NCBI GenBank assembly: GCA_031399065.1
Contig: JANNOM010000005.1
Location: forward strand, 6,751-70,750
Source: JADCRZ01 sp031399065
Lineage (GTDB): Bacteria; Bacteroidota; Bacteroidia; Chitinophagales; Chitinophagaceae
DNA length: 64,000 bases
Direction of reading: 5' to 3'
The notes under the pieces were generated by a model, which was not told the origin of the DNA, did no database searches, and saw only the letters and a list, made by a program, of their open reading frames with translations. Positions within the stretch are counted from its first letter, which is position 1. Each line of letters opens with the position of its first letter. Positions 11,601 to 18,837 of the stretch are shown piece after piece. The position numbers were made by a program, and so were the translations under genes.

Positions 11601-14003
11601 GATATTGATCACCAAAGCACGGCTGCCAATTATGGTTATGATGCGATAGGCAATCTAACGGGCGATGCGGCGGAAAACATCACCAGCATTACCTGGACAG
11701 TGTATGGCAAAATAGCGAGCATCCTAAAGCCGTCTGGCACCATTACCTACAGCTATGATGCTGCCGGCAACCGGATCACCAAGACGGCCGGTGGTAAAAC
11801 AACACTGTACGTAAGGGACGCCAGTGGCAATGTGATGAGTATTTATGAGAAGACCGGCAGTACGGCCGTGCAGCAGACCGAGACCCACCTGTACGGCAGC
11901 AGCCGTCTGGGGATCGTGCGTGCTTTGACGACTGCGACAAATAGTATATCTTTAGGAAGCTGGGGAACGGGCTATAGCAGTACGTTTACCCGCGGCGAAA
12001 AGCTCTTTGAACTCAGCAACCACCTCGGCAATGTGCTGGTGACCGTATCCGACCGCAAACTGGCCCAATCCACGAGCGGCACGTCGATCGACTACTACCT
12101 TCCCGATATCGCCTCCGCGCAGGATTATTACCCGTTCGGTATGCAGAAGGAAGGGAGAGGAGACGCGGAATGCCGCGAGGAACTGCGAGACACTATTCAG
12201 ACGGTGATCAGCAGCGATCTGAATAGCGGGGTCAGTAACAACGGGATTTATTACTCCCAGAACAATGCGCAGTGGAGTACTTTCAACAGCAACTTCGGGG
12301 CGGCTTACCTGCAAAACCAGGCGATGCGGGTGGAAGCCACTAACAGCGTCAACGGGCTGCACGTGGAAGTGTCGTCGGCCTATCTGCAAAGCAATACTAC
12401 GTATGTGATGGAGTTTGATATTACGGAGAAATCGGCAGGCATCAATGGCTTTTTCTGCCAGGTCCTATCCACCACCGAGCAGCCGTACCGTGTTTCCACG
12501 CAGAAGACGGGCACCGGTCATTATACGCTCCTGTTCACCACTACGGCTACGGGCAACAATACGCGGCTGCGGATATCGGCCCGCCAGTTCGGGGCGAACC
12601 AGTATTTTGTCGTGGATAATTTTGTGTTACGGAAGTTTATCGTAGCCAACCAGGCGGAGGTATATAGTGAGAACTTCAACAACGCCATCCAGAATGGGAT
12701 CAACGTAGAAAACAACGGGTATACCTGGAAACCGCGCTTCCCAGCCCAACCGGCTATTGGTTTGCAGGGCAGTCCGGGCAGCCAGCGACTGCGAGTAACC
12801 GGTACAAATGTAAACGAGAGTTTTGCAGAGACGGAATTCAGCCTGGAGGGGGGTAAAAACTATATCCTCCGCTTCAACCTGAGCCAGGACGTTAGCGGCA
12901 AACGGGTGTACCTGAATATCCATTCCAAAACCGGCAGTACCTGGACGATCACGGAAAGCAGCGGCATGTTTTACCTGGGATCCGGTAATTATCTGCATAA
13001 CTTCACGCTACCGGCGGGGGCTACGATGGTCCGTTTATCTTTCCAGCGCAGCACAGGTACCACGGCCGATGCACCGGATCAGCCGTATAGCATCGATAAC
13101 GTCACGCTCCACCGACTAGACACCGTGGAAAGGACGGTGGTAACGGTTTGTGACGGCAATGGGGTGAGTGGCGGAGGTAGTGGGTATCGTTATGGGTTCA
13201 ATGGACAGGAAAAATCGGACGAGATCAAAGGGGAAGGTAACAGCTACACCGCCGAATACTGGGAGTATGATCCGAGGATAGGCAGACGGTGGAATTTAGA
13301 TCCAAAACCAACTACAGGTATCAGCGAGTATGCTGCCTTTAATAATAGCCCGATATGGTTAAGCGATGTGAAGGGCGATACAAGCGTGTTGCCTCGATTT
13401 GAGGACTTCCTGAAAAAAGTTCCTAAAAATTCTACTTATAAGAAACCAGAAGATCGGCAATCTCTATTGGGAGGAACTTTAGTTTTAACAAAAGGAAGCA
13501 CAGGTACATTTTCACTTCAAGGCAAAGTAGCAGGGATTGGTGTCGCATATTCAGGCCAAGTACAGGAAATGGATCTGATAGGAGTCAGAGATAACGAGCG
13601 TATTGTCGGGGGCAAAAAGATAGGTGAAACAGAGTCAACCAAGCGTACTGGAGTGGGTGGCAGTATTGCAGGATTTGGAGCGGCATACAGTAAAGAATTT
13701 CAAACTAATAAACCTTTATTAGAAACAACAAATGCAGAATCCACTCAGTATAGCAAAGAATTACAATTGCCATTCTATTCAGTTCAACAAATATTCGATT
13801 CTAAAACTAATAAACAAAAAGATACACAAACAAAAATACCGTTAGTGGATTTTAAAGCTTCATTTTATCTTGGTGTTGAATTGTCAATATATGTAAACCC
13901 TGGCTCACATTCCACTAATACACCCTATGTTCCGTATGCAGTTCCGGATAATACAAGTCACCAGATTGTTGTTCCAAATACACCTCGGCAACCAGGAAAA
14001 TAA
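5682..14003 (+). CDS. Rhs repeat protein with RHS-associated core and variable C-terminal tip
   Basis: A 2773-residue protein. A hydrophobic segment around residues 22-41 followed by AQEDGG looks like a signal peptide; an internal ATG at 5745 would place it right at the N-terminus and may be the true start. A DUF6443-like segment begins near residue 313. YD repeats run from about 1490 to 2060 (for example YYYDMAGNL, YDAAGNRI). The RHS core follows: HLYGSSRLG near 2069, ELSNHLGN near 2110, YYPFGM near 2149. The core is then interrupted by about 340 residues before YRYGFNG resumes near 2502 and the core ends with DVKGD near 2566. The last ~206 residues are an AT-rich, unrecognised tip with two glycine-rich AYS repeats. 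By analogy with Rhs/polymorphic toxins, a beta-shell cage would carry and release the tip. A candidate immunity gene starts 11 bp downstream. Confidence 0.9.
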   Translation: MILQNILSVASGASALGFRSRMCLYSICILLLMSARLDLLAQEDGGLDKSPASVSSTGAALATNAVLPALNYTPGTEQSRKIHNIITFGILEESVAYLPEDFTANITVKIKYGHASNSTQEVQQTLQVTYNKAQGVKYNARNYFSFNDAEYVEVTIITAPAGAILSNGVAVKDVLRLQNEMRVTCYYSPNMQAIVPQLQAPIASPDELKLQWNSLASQQNNSVQVEWTWLEQELQNNFFKSTGPGLDFDRLFKNNSTRIDLSVSATSYSVPLFYDGIGKLYYRVRASNKTINGSRIDGPWSAVDSFSFSGHSDSLNWQVSTSYAEEGKRKTVIQYLDGSLRSRQTVTKDNVTLTTVSAETFYDSEGRPAVQVLPAPGMNTIVNYTKNLNRFNGQAMNEDPTAYFDLVPKNQPGNATPPLSNTNSAAANYYSTSNPDPDAVNGLHRNIPNAEGYPYTVTRYTPDGTGRISAQSGAGTAFKMGSTRETKYFYGSAAQEELDGLFGTEVGNYTHYFKNMVKDANGQMSVSYVDMHGRTIATALAGDSTAGMQALPINSADYPNQAGSVLTRNLLDENTNVVRGNTIESINSILVPALSGYNFRYEVTPQALELVRCNNNVPLYYDCMYDLEITLTDESGDSPPIVRRFNNVNLSADDTSSTAVKAFTDEQFGGTISSVSYNAGTGRNVITFNIPLVAGSYSVRKTLKVSEASLEKYKQQYPAKGLCKTEQELRDSVYTVLRTASGCDVPVSVTPCASCEASLGTYTSYKSVIAQESTTYGTALPSEEALRRAYIADSVNCKTLCGNVSHRLELIRLQMLADMMPYTGQYALEIGTESTMYHKYDIFSTINTSTQPFYRLRGSPRDKYYYNNDYKVDSAVHSDAAAPYAKLDTMSTDVFSGLFIAPWAETLLPRHPEYAKLVFAENNLKPVFDWIENFNMVKTYQEAVNGNFLITSASFGPSPTDPFFVAAPGKKQAMDSIVTGTRYYNGLNLWKLAVGDVLCKTETNAGNRDLCYTNIGQPPYNNLTTAQRDLAWNRFKGLYSAVRDSMLMQYIDESSPLTDAGALIGQGYRLHFIKNSQLGQQPDWDWYPDVPGKGPNVSVETEAAAVYASRCSSYIDQWRRSLLQCPAVAALDSTTQANLLQAATSGMVAVCQKGTDAANAYGASTVAPNTPFDGSPRSFEEVINNVFTSYGIARDAYCNPFLIEVPKPNGKDALLTKSYVAAIDTCICSQYDKIKLQAQSAGYDIYNLGSLNNYLKLTYKDTLTPVLYAAFSHCNELIVRVCPGTGGGTFAALAAANPGNCYDSVTTYPINPGQPMPEFLTCGFTANSRCISCNVLSSLVTQFKSYFNAPYNTAPFFGGNTVDSAQLVYNNLFARFVNFRTGLQYSWMDYAKAALGVSCNLANYASNGSQLQTVLCSEQALNDTTGWFVPTGPCEAIYDMAVHFASEVYKTRQEQLLADVEAQYRQKSQEIKNTEVFNVTYTSKEYHYTLYYYDMAGNLVKTVPPKGVRPAFRVTYTDSIKAARAAETFLVPAHELATNYRYNSLNQVVAQKTPDAGVSFFWYDRLGRLAVSRNAKQTTEGTYSYTLYDVLGRIVEVGQKPHTTAMTQLVSQDATALNNWIFTSGSTRSQLTRTVYDVAYDPLLTPELTPLITQQHLRNRVSYTCVQQLATQTIHDAATYYTYDIHGNVDTLVQDYKAFSTSVNDLANRFKRITYKYDLISGKVNSVNYQPNMIDAFYHRYDYDASNRITAVFTSRDQIVWDRDAAYLYYKHGPLARTVLGGQSVQGIDYTYTLQGWLKSTNFLAAGSGSGSSFAAPEAFPVARDAFDFSLHYYSGDYKPLSGGSSPAVLPALQTAAAPLYNGNIAAMAVNIPRLGSVKVYNFHYDQLNRLVKQDAYNGLNSVTGVFTPGSLLDYKERISYDPNGNIITYLRNGVTSGGKQAGMDSLTYSYYPQTNQLKHIADNVNYTGNYTNDIDHQSTAANYGYDAIGNLTGDAAENITSITWTVYGKIASILKPSGTITYSYDAAGNRITKTAGGKTTLYVRDASGNVMSIYEKTGSTAVQQTETHLYGSSRLGIVRALTTATNSISLGSWGTGYSSTFTRGEKLFELSNHLGNVLVTVSDRKLAQSTSGTSIDYYLPDIASAQDYYPFGMQKEGRGDAECREELRDTIQTVISSDLNSGVSNNGIYYSQNNAQWSTFNSNFGAAYLQNQAMRVEATNSVNGLHVEVSSAYLQSNTTYVMEFDITEKSAGINGFFCQVLSTTEQPYRVSTQKTGTGHYTLLFTTTATGNNTRLRISARQFGANQYFVVDNFVLRKFIVANQAEVYSENFNNAIQNGINVENNGYTWKPRFPAQPAIGLQGSPGSQRLRVTGTNVNESFAETEFSLEGGKNYILRFNLSQDVSGKRVYLNIHSKTGSTWTITESSGMFYLGSGNYLHNFTLPAGATMVRLSFQRSTGTTADAPDQPYSIDNVTLHRLDTVERTVVTVCDGNGVSGGGSGYRYGFNGQEKSDEIKGEGNSYTAEYWEYDPRIGRRWNLDPKPTTGISEYAAFNNSPIWLSDVKGDTSVLPRFEDFLKKVPKNSTYKKPEDRQSLLGGTLVLTKGSTGTFSLQGKVAGIGVAYSGQVQEMDLIGVRDNERIVGGKKIGETESTKRTGVGGSIAGFGAAYSKEFQTNKPLLETTNAESTQYSKELQLPFYSVQQIFDSKTNKQKDTQTKIPLVDFKASFYLGVELSIYVNPGSHSTNTPYVPYAVPDNTSHQIVVPNTPRQPGK

Positions 14004-14014
14004 AAATTGATATT

Positions 14015-14329
14015 ATGCTTACTTTGATATTTGTGTTATTGGTTTTTTGTAATATTCTAATGGCTTTTAATATTATATTAAGAATTAAGATAAATAACCC
14101 TAAGGCTTCAAAGCTCAGTTTTATTTCATTGTATAATCTTCGAAGTTTTTCATTGTTGTATCTCTTTCCAGCATTTAACAAAAAAGACTATAGTGCTGAG
14201 CAACGCAGGCATGTAAAGATGGTTAACATTATTTTAATCAGCTTTTATATAGCTTTTATTGTATTTGCTATTATAGTTTATATATCTTTCGAAAATGACA
14301 ATCAGCAGCTATTGTCTAAGCCTCAATAA
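14015..14329 (+). CDS. Small membrane protein, candidate Rhs-tip immunity protein
   Basis: A 104-residue protein with two predicted membrane segments, at the extreme N-terminus (LIFVLLVFCNILMAFNIIL) and near residues 70-90 (IILISFYIAFIVFAIIVYI), separated by a basic loop. It starts 11 bp after the Rhs stop codon and shares the AT-rich composition of the Rhs tip, unlike the GC-richer Rhs body. Position, size and composition fit a cognate immunity gene co-acquired with the tip, but no family is recognised, so the role is inferred. A strong hairpin follows about 60 bp downstream. Confidence 0.7.
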   Translation: MLTLIFVLLVFCNILMAFNIILRIKINNPKASKLSFISLYNLRSFSLLYLFPAFNKKDYSAEQRRHVKMVNIILISFYIAFIVFAIIVYISFENDNQQLLSKPQ

Positions 14330-14387
14330 TTAGTATAGTGGAAAGATGGATAACAGTAAGATAATATTAAGCTTACGCTACCAGAAG

Positions 14388-14446
14388 ACATTACTCCATT
14401 AAAAAAGCCGCTGGCAACACCAGCGGCTTTTTTAATGGAGTAATGT
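14388..14446. terminator. Bidirectional terminator, 27-bp perfect inverted repeat
   Basis: The arms at 14388-14414 and 14420-14446 are perfect inverted complements around a 5-nt loop. The central GC-rich stem (GCCGCTGG) is flanked by an A-run and a T-run, so it can terminate both strands. It lies between the rightward membrane-protein gene and the leftward XRE gene, whose stop codon is inside the right arm. The arms are longer than a terminator needs. Confidence 0.85.
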
Positions 14447-14764
14447 TTGTAATTTATTTTTAGCGAAGAAGGCATCCATGAGGGCGAATACGTGAGCTTT
14501 ATCTTCGGTAGATAATTTTTCCAGGAGGGTGAGCCGTTTAAGGGCTTCGTTGTCGATGTTCTGGTACTGGGCATCGTTAACCAGGTAGTCGATGGTGACG
14601 CTCAGGGCAACGGCTATTTTAGCAGCGACATCGATAGAGGGTTTTATCTCATCGCGTTCATATTTACCGATAATATCCCCGGACGTACCGACGGCTTTGC
14701 CCAGGTCGGCCTGGGTCATTTTTTTTTGCTTGCGCGCATAGCTTATTTTCTCTCCGAACGTCAT
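14432..14764 (-). CDS. XRE-family HTH transcriptional regulator
   Basis: A 110-residue protein with a Cro/CI-type helix-turn-helix at residues 4-60: MTQADLGKAVG, then the recognition helix around TSGDIIGKYERDEIKPS, then a conserved ending in IDYLV. The remaining ~45 residues are helical and may dimerise. It is divergent from the SymE-like/primase genes, with 144 bp to the preferred SymE start, and probably represses itself and that module, as in phage and mobile-element control regions. The start ATG at 14764 directly begins the HTH. No enzymatic domain is present. Confidence 0.9.
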   Translation of the reverse strand: MTFGEKISYARKQKKMTQADLGKAVGTSGDIIGKYERDEIKPSIDVAAKIAVALSVTIDYLVNDAQYQNIDNEALKRLTLLEKLSTEDKAHVFALMDAFFAKNKLQTLLH

Positions 14765-14845
14765 GATCTATCTTATTTATGAGCTAAAAATGCTTGTACA
14801 GGCAAATTTATGTGAATAAAAGGTTAGAATCAATACCAATAACAC

Positions 14846-14876
14846 TTGTTCAAATGAGAATGATAGATTAGTTTTG
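14846..14876 (+). promoter_or_regulatory. Predicted Bacteroidota-type promoter of the mobile module
   Basis: A TAGTTTTG box (TAnnTTTG) at 14869-14876 is preceded at 20-nt spacing by TTG at 14846-14848. Transcription would start near 14884, after the upstream in-frame ATG codon at 14876, which favours the ATG at 14909 as the true SymE-like start. The region also serves the divergent XRE gene and is a likely operator. Confidence 0.5.
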
Positions 14877-14908
14877 TGAATGATTTATCAGATTTAAAAT
14901 TTATCCAC

Positions 14909-15136
14909 ATGACTAACAAAAGTATCCGGCAGGTAAAACTGCATAGTAAGTTCCGGCTCTCGGAGCGGGGCTGGACAAAGGCCGAAAGCATGGGCCAGGT
15001 AGTACCGTGGCTGAATGTAAGCGGCCGGTGGCTCGATCAGGCGGGCTTCCATGCCGGCAGCCAGGTTCAGATCGAAGTAAAACAGAACCAGTTAATCATT
15101 AAAAAGGTAACAGGGCATGGAACTCACCGCGCTTAA
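14909..15136 (+). CDS. SymE-like (SpoVT/AbrB-fold) protein
   Basis: About 75 residues from the ATG at 14909; an in-frame start at 14876 is possible but would overlap the promoter box. The C-terminal half, VPWLNVSGRWLDQAGF followed by HAGSQVQIEV and LIIKK, matches the SymE toxin family signature (P-L-x-L-x-G-x-W-L-x-x-A-G-F-x-x-G). E. coli SymE is an SOS-controlled protein associated with nucleoid condensation; many Bacteroidota mobile elements carry relatives of unknown role. Its 3' end overlaps the primase start by 20 nt, which suggests translational coupling. Function here is inferred: toxin-like or DNA-binding accessory. Confidence 0.75.
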   Translation: MTNKSIRQVKLHSKFRLSERGWTKAESMGQVVPWLNVSGRWLDQAGFHAGSQVQIEVKQNQLIIKKVTGHGTHRA

Positions 15137-17891
15137 AGAGCAGTTGACGCTGGCGCAGGTGCTGCGGTATTACGGGTTAAAGCCGGACAAGCACCTGCGT
15201 TTGCACTGCCCCTTTCATGAAGACAAGACCCCGAGTATGCAGGTATATTATAAAACGCATACGGCGTATTGCTTCAGCAGCCACTGCACCACGCATGGTA
15301 AGGCCATAGACGTCATCGACTTTGTGATGTACAAGGAGAACTGCAGCAAGCATGAAGCGATATTAAAATGCCAGGCAATGATACAAGGGACTATCATCCA
15401 TCCACCCATAGAAGTGCTTACCCACACGGCGATACTGACCAAGATGTTTACCTATTTTAAAAATGCGGTGCATAATAGCAAGCCGGCGCAGGATTATATA
15501 AAAGGTCGTGGCCTCGATCCGTTACTATTGGACATTGGTTATAACACGGGGCAGTTCCATCACGGAGCCAGAAAAGACGAAGTATTAATAAAAAGCTGTT
15601 TGCAGGTAGGTTTATTATCTAACCATGACAGATTAGGCAGGACGGGCGAGATCAGTTACAAGCCGTTCGCGAAGTATGGGATCGTGTTTGCGTTACGCAA
15701 TGCATCGAACCAGGTGAGCGGCTTGTACTTCCGGAGTACGATCAATGAGGACAGTTCCAAACACTTTTATCTGAAGGACAGTGAAGGCCTGTACCCTGGC
15801 TATCCGGACGGGGCCACGCAGCGATTGATCCTTACCGAAGCGATCATCGATGCAGCTTCGTTACTCCAGGTGAAGGAAGTTACCAGCCAGTGCAGCGTAC
15901 TGGCTGCTTACGGTACGAACCGGTTAACACCAGAACATATACAAGCGATCACCGCGTTAAAAGACCTACAGGAAATCATCTTTGCCTTTGATGGGGATGA
16001 GGCCGGGAATAGTGCCGCTAAAAAGTATGCCGATCAACTGAAAGCACTGTTACCAGGCATTAGTATCACTACCCTCCAACTGCCATCCGGTGAAGATGTC
16101 AACAGCGTAGCGGTCACCCATGATAGTACGATCTTCCCGCACTTACTGGCCACCCGTACCGATATTTTTACGGATGCCTCTTTTATTTTTTCATCTGCAT
16201 CCATGAGCCCTGGCGGGTTTCTTTCATCTGAAAAAAAAGATACTGAAGCAACCACCATCTTTGCTACTACTCCCACGAAAGCGTTGGTAGCGAAATTAGT
16301 AATAGAAAGTTCCGTTGAAACAAAAAAGTCGGTTGTAAAGCCCTCTCCATTAGATACGACGAACCCGTATAAGATCCGCTACAGCAGTGAGACGGCGCAT
16401 TATTACGTGCAGGGGGGCCTGCCAAAATCTACCGACAGTATGAAGGTGATGCTGGTGATCGAAAGCAACACCACGGCACTCAAAGCCCGTAACAAAATCG
16501 ACCTGTATGAGGACAAGCCCGTAGAACGTTTATGTAAAGAAGTGGCCGAGAAGTTGTCTTTGCGTAAAGACCTGCTGGAAGCCGACCTGTATCAGTTAAC
16601 GGAATTGCTCGACCAGCACCGGGAGCAGGCTCCGGAAGAGCGGGGTGCAACCCCGCAGCTTCCGATCCTGACGGTGAAGGAACGGCAGGAAGGGGAACGC
16701 TTTGCCAAACAGCCGAAGTTAATCAAGCGGTTGAACGAGTTATTAGGCAGTGCCGGCATTGTAGGGGAAGAAAGGAGCCGGATCTTTTTACTGCTGATCG
16801 CCATCAGCCATAAGATGCCGGAACCCTTACACGCATTGATCCAGGGCAGCAGCGGCAGCGGTAAGACAAGATTATTAAAACAGGTAACGGACTGTATGCC
16901 GCCAGAGAGCGTAACGAAGCTGACCAGACTTAGCGACAAGGTATTATACAACTACCCGGAGCGGTACTTTATGAACCGGCTGCTCTGCCTGGAAGACATC
17001 GACGGCCTGAGTGAAGAAGCGGAGTTTGCTTTTAGAGAGCTGCAAAGCAACGGGGAGTTAAACAGTGCGACCAGCATCAAGCTGGATAACGGCCAGATCA
17101 CCAGCGGCCAGAAAACGGTGAAGGGGCCTATTGCCAGCCTGGCCTGTACGACGCGCGGTGAGTGGTACGAGGACAATATGAGCCGGGTGTTTTTAATCGC
17201 GGTCGATGAATCTGCGGAGCAAACCAGGCGCATTATCACGTACCAGAATCAGAAAGCAGCGGGACTCATCGACCACCGAAAAGAACAGGAAGTAAAAGCC
17301 TTTATCCAACGCCTGGTGCGGTTATTACAACCGTACGAAGTGATCAACCCGTATGCGGGCCAGTTGCACCTGCCGGAAGCAGCGCATAAAATACGGCGGC
17401 TCAATGACCTGTTCCAGCACTTCATTAAAATGATCACGATCCTGCACCAGTACCAGCGTAAAAAAGATGATCGGCAGCGACTGATTACGGAGCTGGACGA
17501 TGTGGCCCTGGCCATCCATATTATGTTCGAGAGCATTGTGTTAAAGGTGGATGAACTGGATGGGTCGCTGCGGCAGTTCTTTGAGCAGCTAAAAACGTTC
17601 GTGCAGCAAAAAGGCCGTAGCCATGCGTTCACGCGCTTCGAGATCAAGGAAGCTACCGGAGTAGGCAAGACCCAGCAGCATCATTATATGAATCAGTTGG
17701 TAGCCCTGGAATACCTGCAGCAAAGTGGCTTTGCCAACAGAGGCTATACGTATAAAATCGTACGCTGGGATAACTACACGGCCTTGAAAGAAACCATCCA
17801 GCGTGACCTGCTGCATCAACTGGAAGCATTAAAAACCGAACACCCGCGAACGCCAGACCGAACACCAGCCTCCGCTGCCACAGCGGGTTAG
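15117..17891 (+). CDS. CHC2 zinc-finger / TOPRIM primase fused to an AAA+ helicase-like domain
   Basis: A 924-residue protein. Residues 31-57 form a DnaG-type zinc finger (CPFH, then CFSSHC). A TOPRIM domain follows, with LILTEAIIDA near 239 and FAFDGDEAG near 288. After a low-complexity linker (about 340-420), a P-loop ATPase appears: Walker A GSSGSGKT near 578 and Walker B LLCLEDIDG near 621. The C-terminal ~100 residues look like a winged-helix (ATGVGKTQQHHYMNQL). The architecture indicates primer synthesis coupled to DNA unwinding, as in replication proteins of plasmids, satellites and integrative elements. It is co-directional with the recombinase genes 79 bp downstream, so it probably replicates the excised form of this module. 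That role is inferred. Confidence 0.85.
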   Translation: MELTALKEQLTLAQVLRYYGLKPDKHLRLHCPFHEDKTPSMQVYYKTHTAYCFSSHCTTHGKAIDVIDFVMYKENCSKHEAILKCQAMIQGTIIHPPIEVLTHTAILTKMFTYFKNAVHNSKPAQDYIKGRGLDPLLLDIGYNTGQFHHGARKDEVLIKSCLQVGLLSNHDRLGRTGEISYKPFAKYGIVFALRNASNQVSGLYFRSTINEDSSKHFYLKDSEGLYPGYPDGATQRLILTEAIIDAASLLQVKEVTSQCSVLAAYGTNRLTPEHIQAITALKDLQEIIFAFDGDEAGNSAAKKYADQLKALLPGISITTLQLPSGEDVNSVAVTHDSTIFPHLLATRTDIFTDASFIFSSASMSPGGFLSSEKKDTEATTIFATTPTKALVAKLVIESSVETKKSVVKPSPLDTTNPYKIRYSSETAHYYVQGGLPKSTDSMKVMLVIESNTTALKARNKIDLYEDKPVERLCKEVAEKLSLRKDLLEADLYQLTELLDQHREQAPEERGATPQLPILTVKERQEGERFAKQPKLIKRLNELLGSAGIVGEERSRIFLLLIAISHKMPEPLHALIQGSSGSGKTRLLKQVTDCMPPESVTKLTRLSDKVLYNYPERYFMNRLLCLEDIDGLSEEAEFAFRELQSNGELNSATSIKLDNGQITSGQKTVKGPIASLACTTRGEWYEDNMSRVFLIAVDESAEQTRRIITYQNQKAAGLIDHRKEQEVKAFIQRLVRLLQPYEVINPYAGQLHLPEAAHKIRRLNDLFQHFIKMITILHQYQRKKDDRQRLITELDDVALAIHIMFESIVLKVDELDGSLRQFFEQLKTFVQQKGRSHAFTRFEIKEATGVGKTQQHHYMNQLVALEYLQQSGFANRGYTYKIVRWDNYTALKETIQRDLLHQLEALKTEHPRTPDRTPASAATAG

Positions 17892-17970
17892 ACCCCAAAA
17901 ACGGGCTGGCGTTCGGTGTTCGGCGGATCCATGCAAGGCCCTTTATTTTTACACCTACGACACTGCTGTT

Positions 17971-18837
17971 ATGACGACGATCCTGCACGCGTTCAAATTA
18001 TATTTATACCAGGTGGGTTATAGTACCGGCACGCAAGCGATGCTGCCGGCTTGTGTAGGCGAGTTCCTGGAACAGCAGCATATTAAAGACATCAGCCAGG
18101 TGGAACAGGTGCAGGTAAAAGTGTTCTATACCTGGTTGCACGAGCGGCCGTTAAAGCGGGGCAATGGTGGCTTGAGCGAAAGGATGATCCATCATTACGT
18201 GTATGCCCTGCAAACATTTTTTAGCTGGCTGGAAGTGACGGGGCAAATTAGTTATAACCCGATCAGCGGCCTGAAGTTCAAACGGGCAACCGGCAATACC
18301 CGGCAGCCCCTTACTACTACGCAGATACAGCAACTATTTACGGTGGCTACTACTTGTAAAGAGATCGCTTTACTGCATTTATTTTATAGCTGCGGGCTTC
18401 GGTGTAGTGAGGGTGAAGCGCTCAATACCGGCGATATCCATTATAAAAAACGATTGTTGTATGTACGGGCGGGTAAAGGCACTAAACGGCGCGTGGTGCC
18501 GATCACGGATAAGGTGGCCAAGGACCTGGAAACGTACTATCTACAGGACCGGTGCAGTGGACAGGTGAAGCGGGTGAAGGAGGAAGAGGCGTATATGCTT
18601 AATAAAGGCGGCTACCGGATGAAGGGCAATCAATATAACAGACTCTTAAAAGAACTGACCGGCAAAGCCGGTATCGATCATGAAGTGAGCCTGCACCATC
18701 TGCGCCATAGTATTGCCACGCATTTATTACAAGGCGGTATGTCCATGGAAAAGGTGCGTATTTTTTTAGGGCATAGCTGCATAGACACGACCCGTATTTA
18801 TGCTAAACCGGACATGAATCAACTTAAATTATTATGA
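17971..18837 (+). CDS. Tyrosine recombinase / integrase (XerC/D-like), catalytically complete
   Basis: A 288-residue protein. It has an N-terminal SAM-like core-binding domain (about 1-100) and a C-terminal catalytic domain with R144 in GLRCSE, K169 in AGKGTKRR, H242-x-x-R245 in HHLRH, H268 in LGHS and Y277 in TRIYAK, i.e. the full active-site set. Size and architecture match XerC/XerD-like integrases without an arm-binding domain. Its last 4 nt overlap the next recombinase start (ATGA), so the two are made together. It likely moves this module or recombines at nearby Rhs cassettes; the target site is not known. Confidence 0.92.
   Translation: MTTILHAFKLYLYQVGYSTGTQAMLPACVGEFLEQQHIKDISQVEQVQVKVFYTWLHERPLKRGNGGLSERMIHHYVYALQTFFSWLEVTGQISYNPISGLKFKRATGNTRQPLTTTQIQQLFTVATTCKEIALLHLFYSCGLRCSEGEALNTGDIHYKKRLLYVRAGKGTKRRVVPITDKVAKDLETYYLQDRCSGQVKRVKEEEAYMLNKGGYRMKGNQYNRLLKELTGKAGIDHEVSLHHLRHSIATHLLQGGMSMEKVRIFLGHSCIDTTRIYAKPDMNQLKLL

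Noticed and set aside
8263..12645. Several short plus-strand frames inside the Rhs gene
   Set aside because: All lie in other frames of a strongly supported coding sequence and show biased shadow composition.
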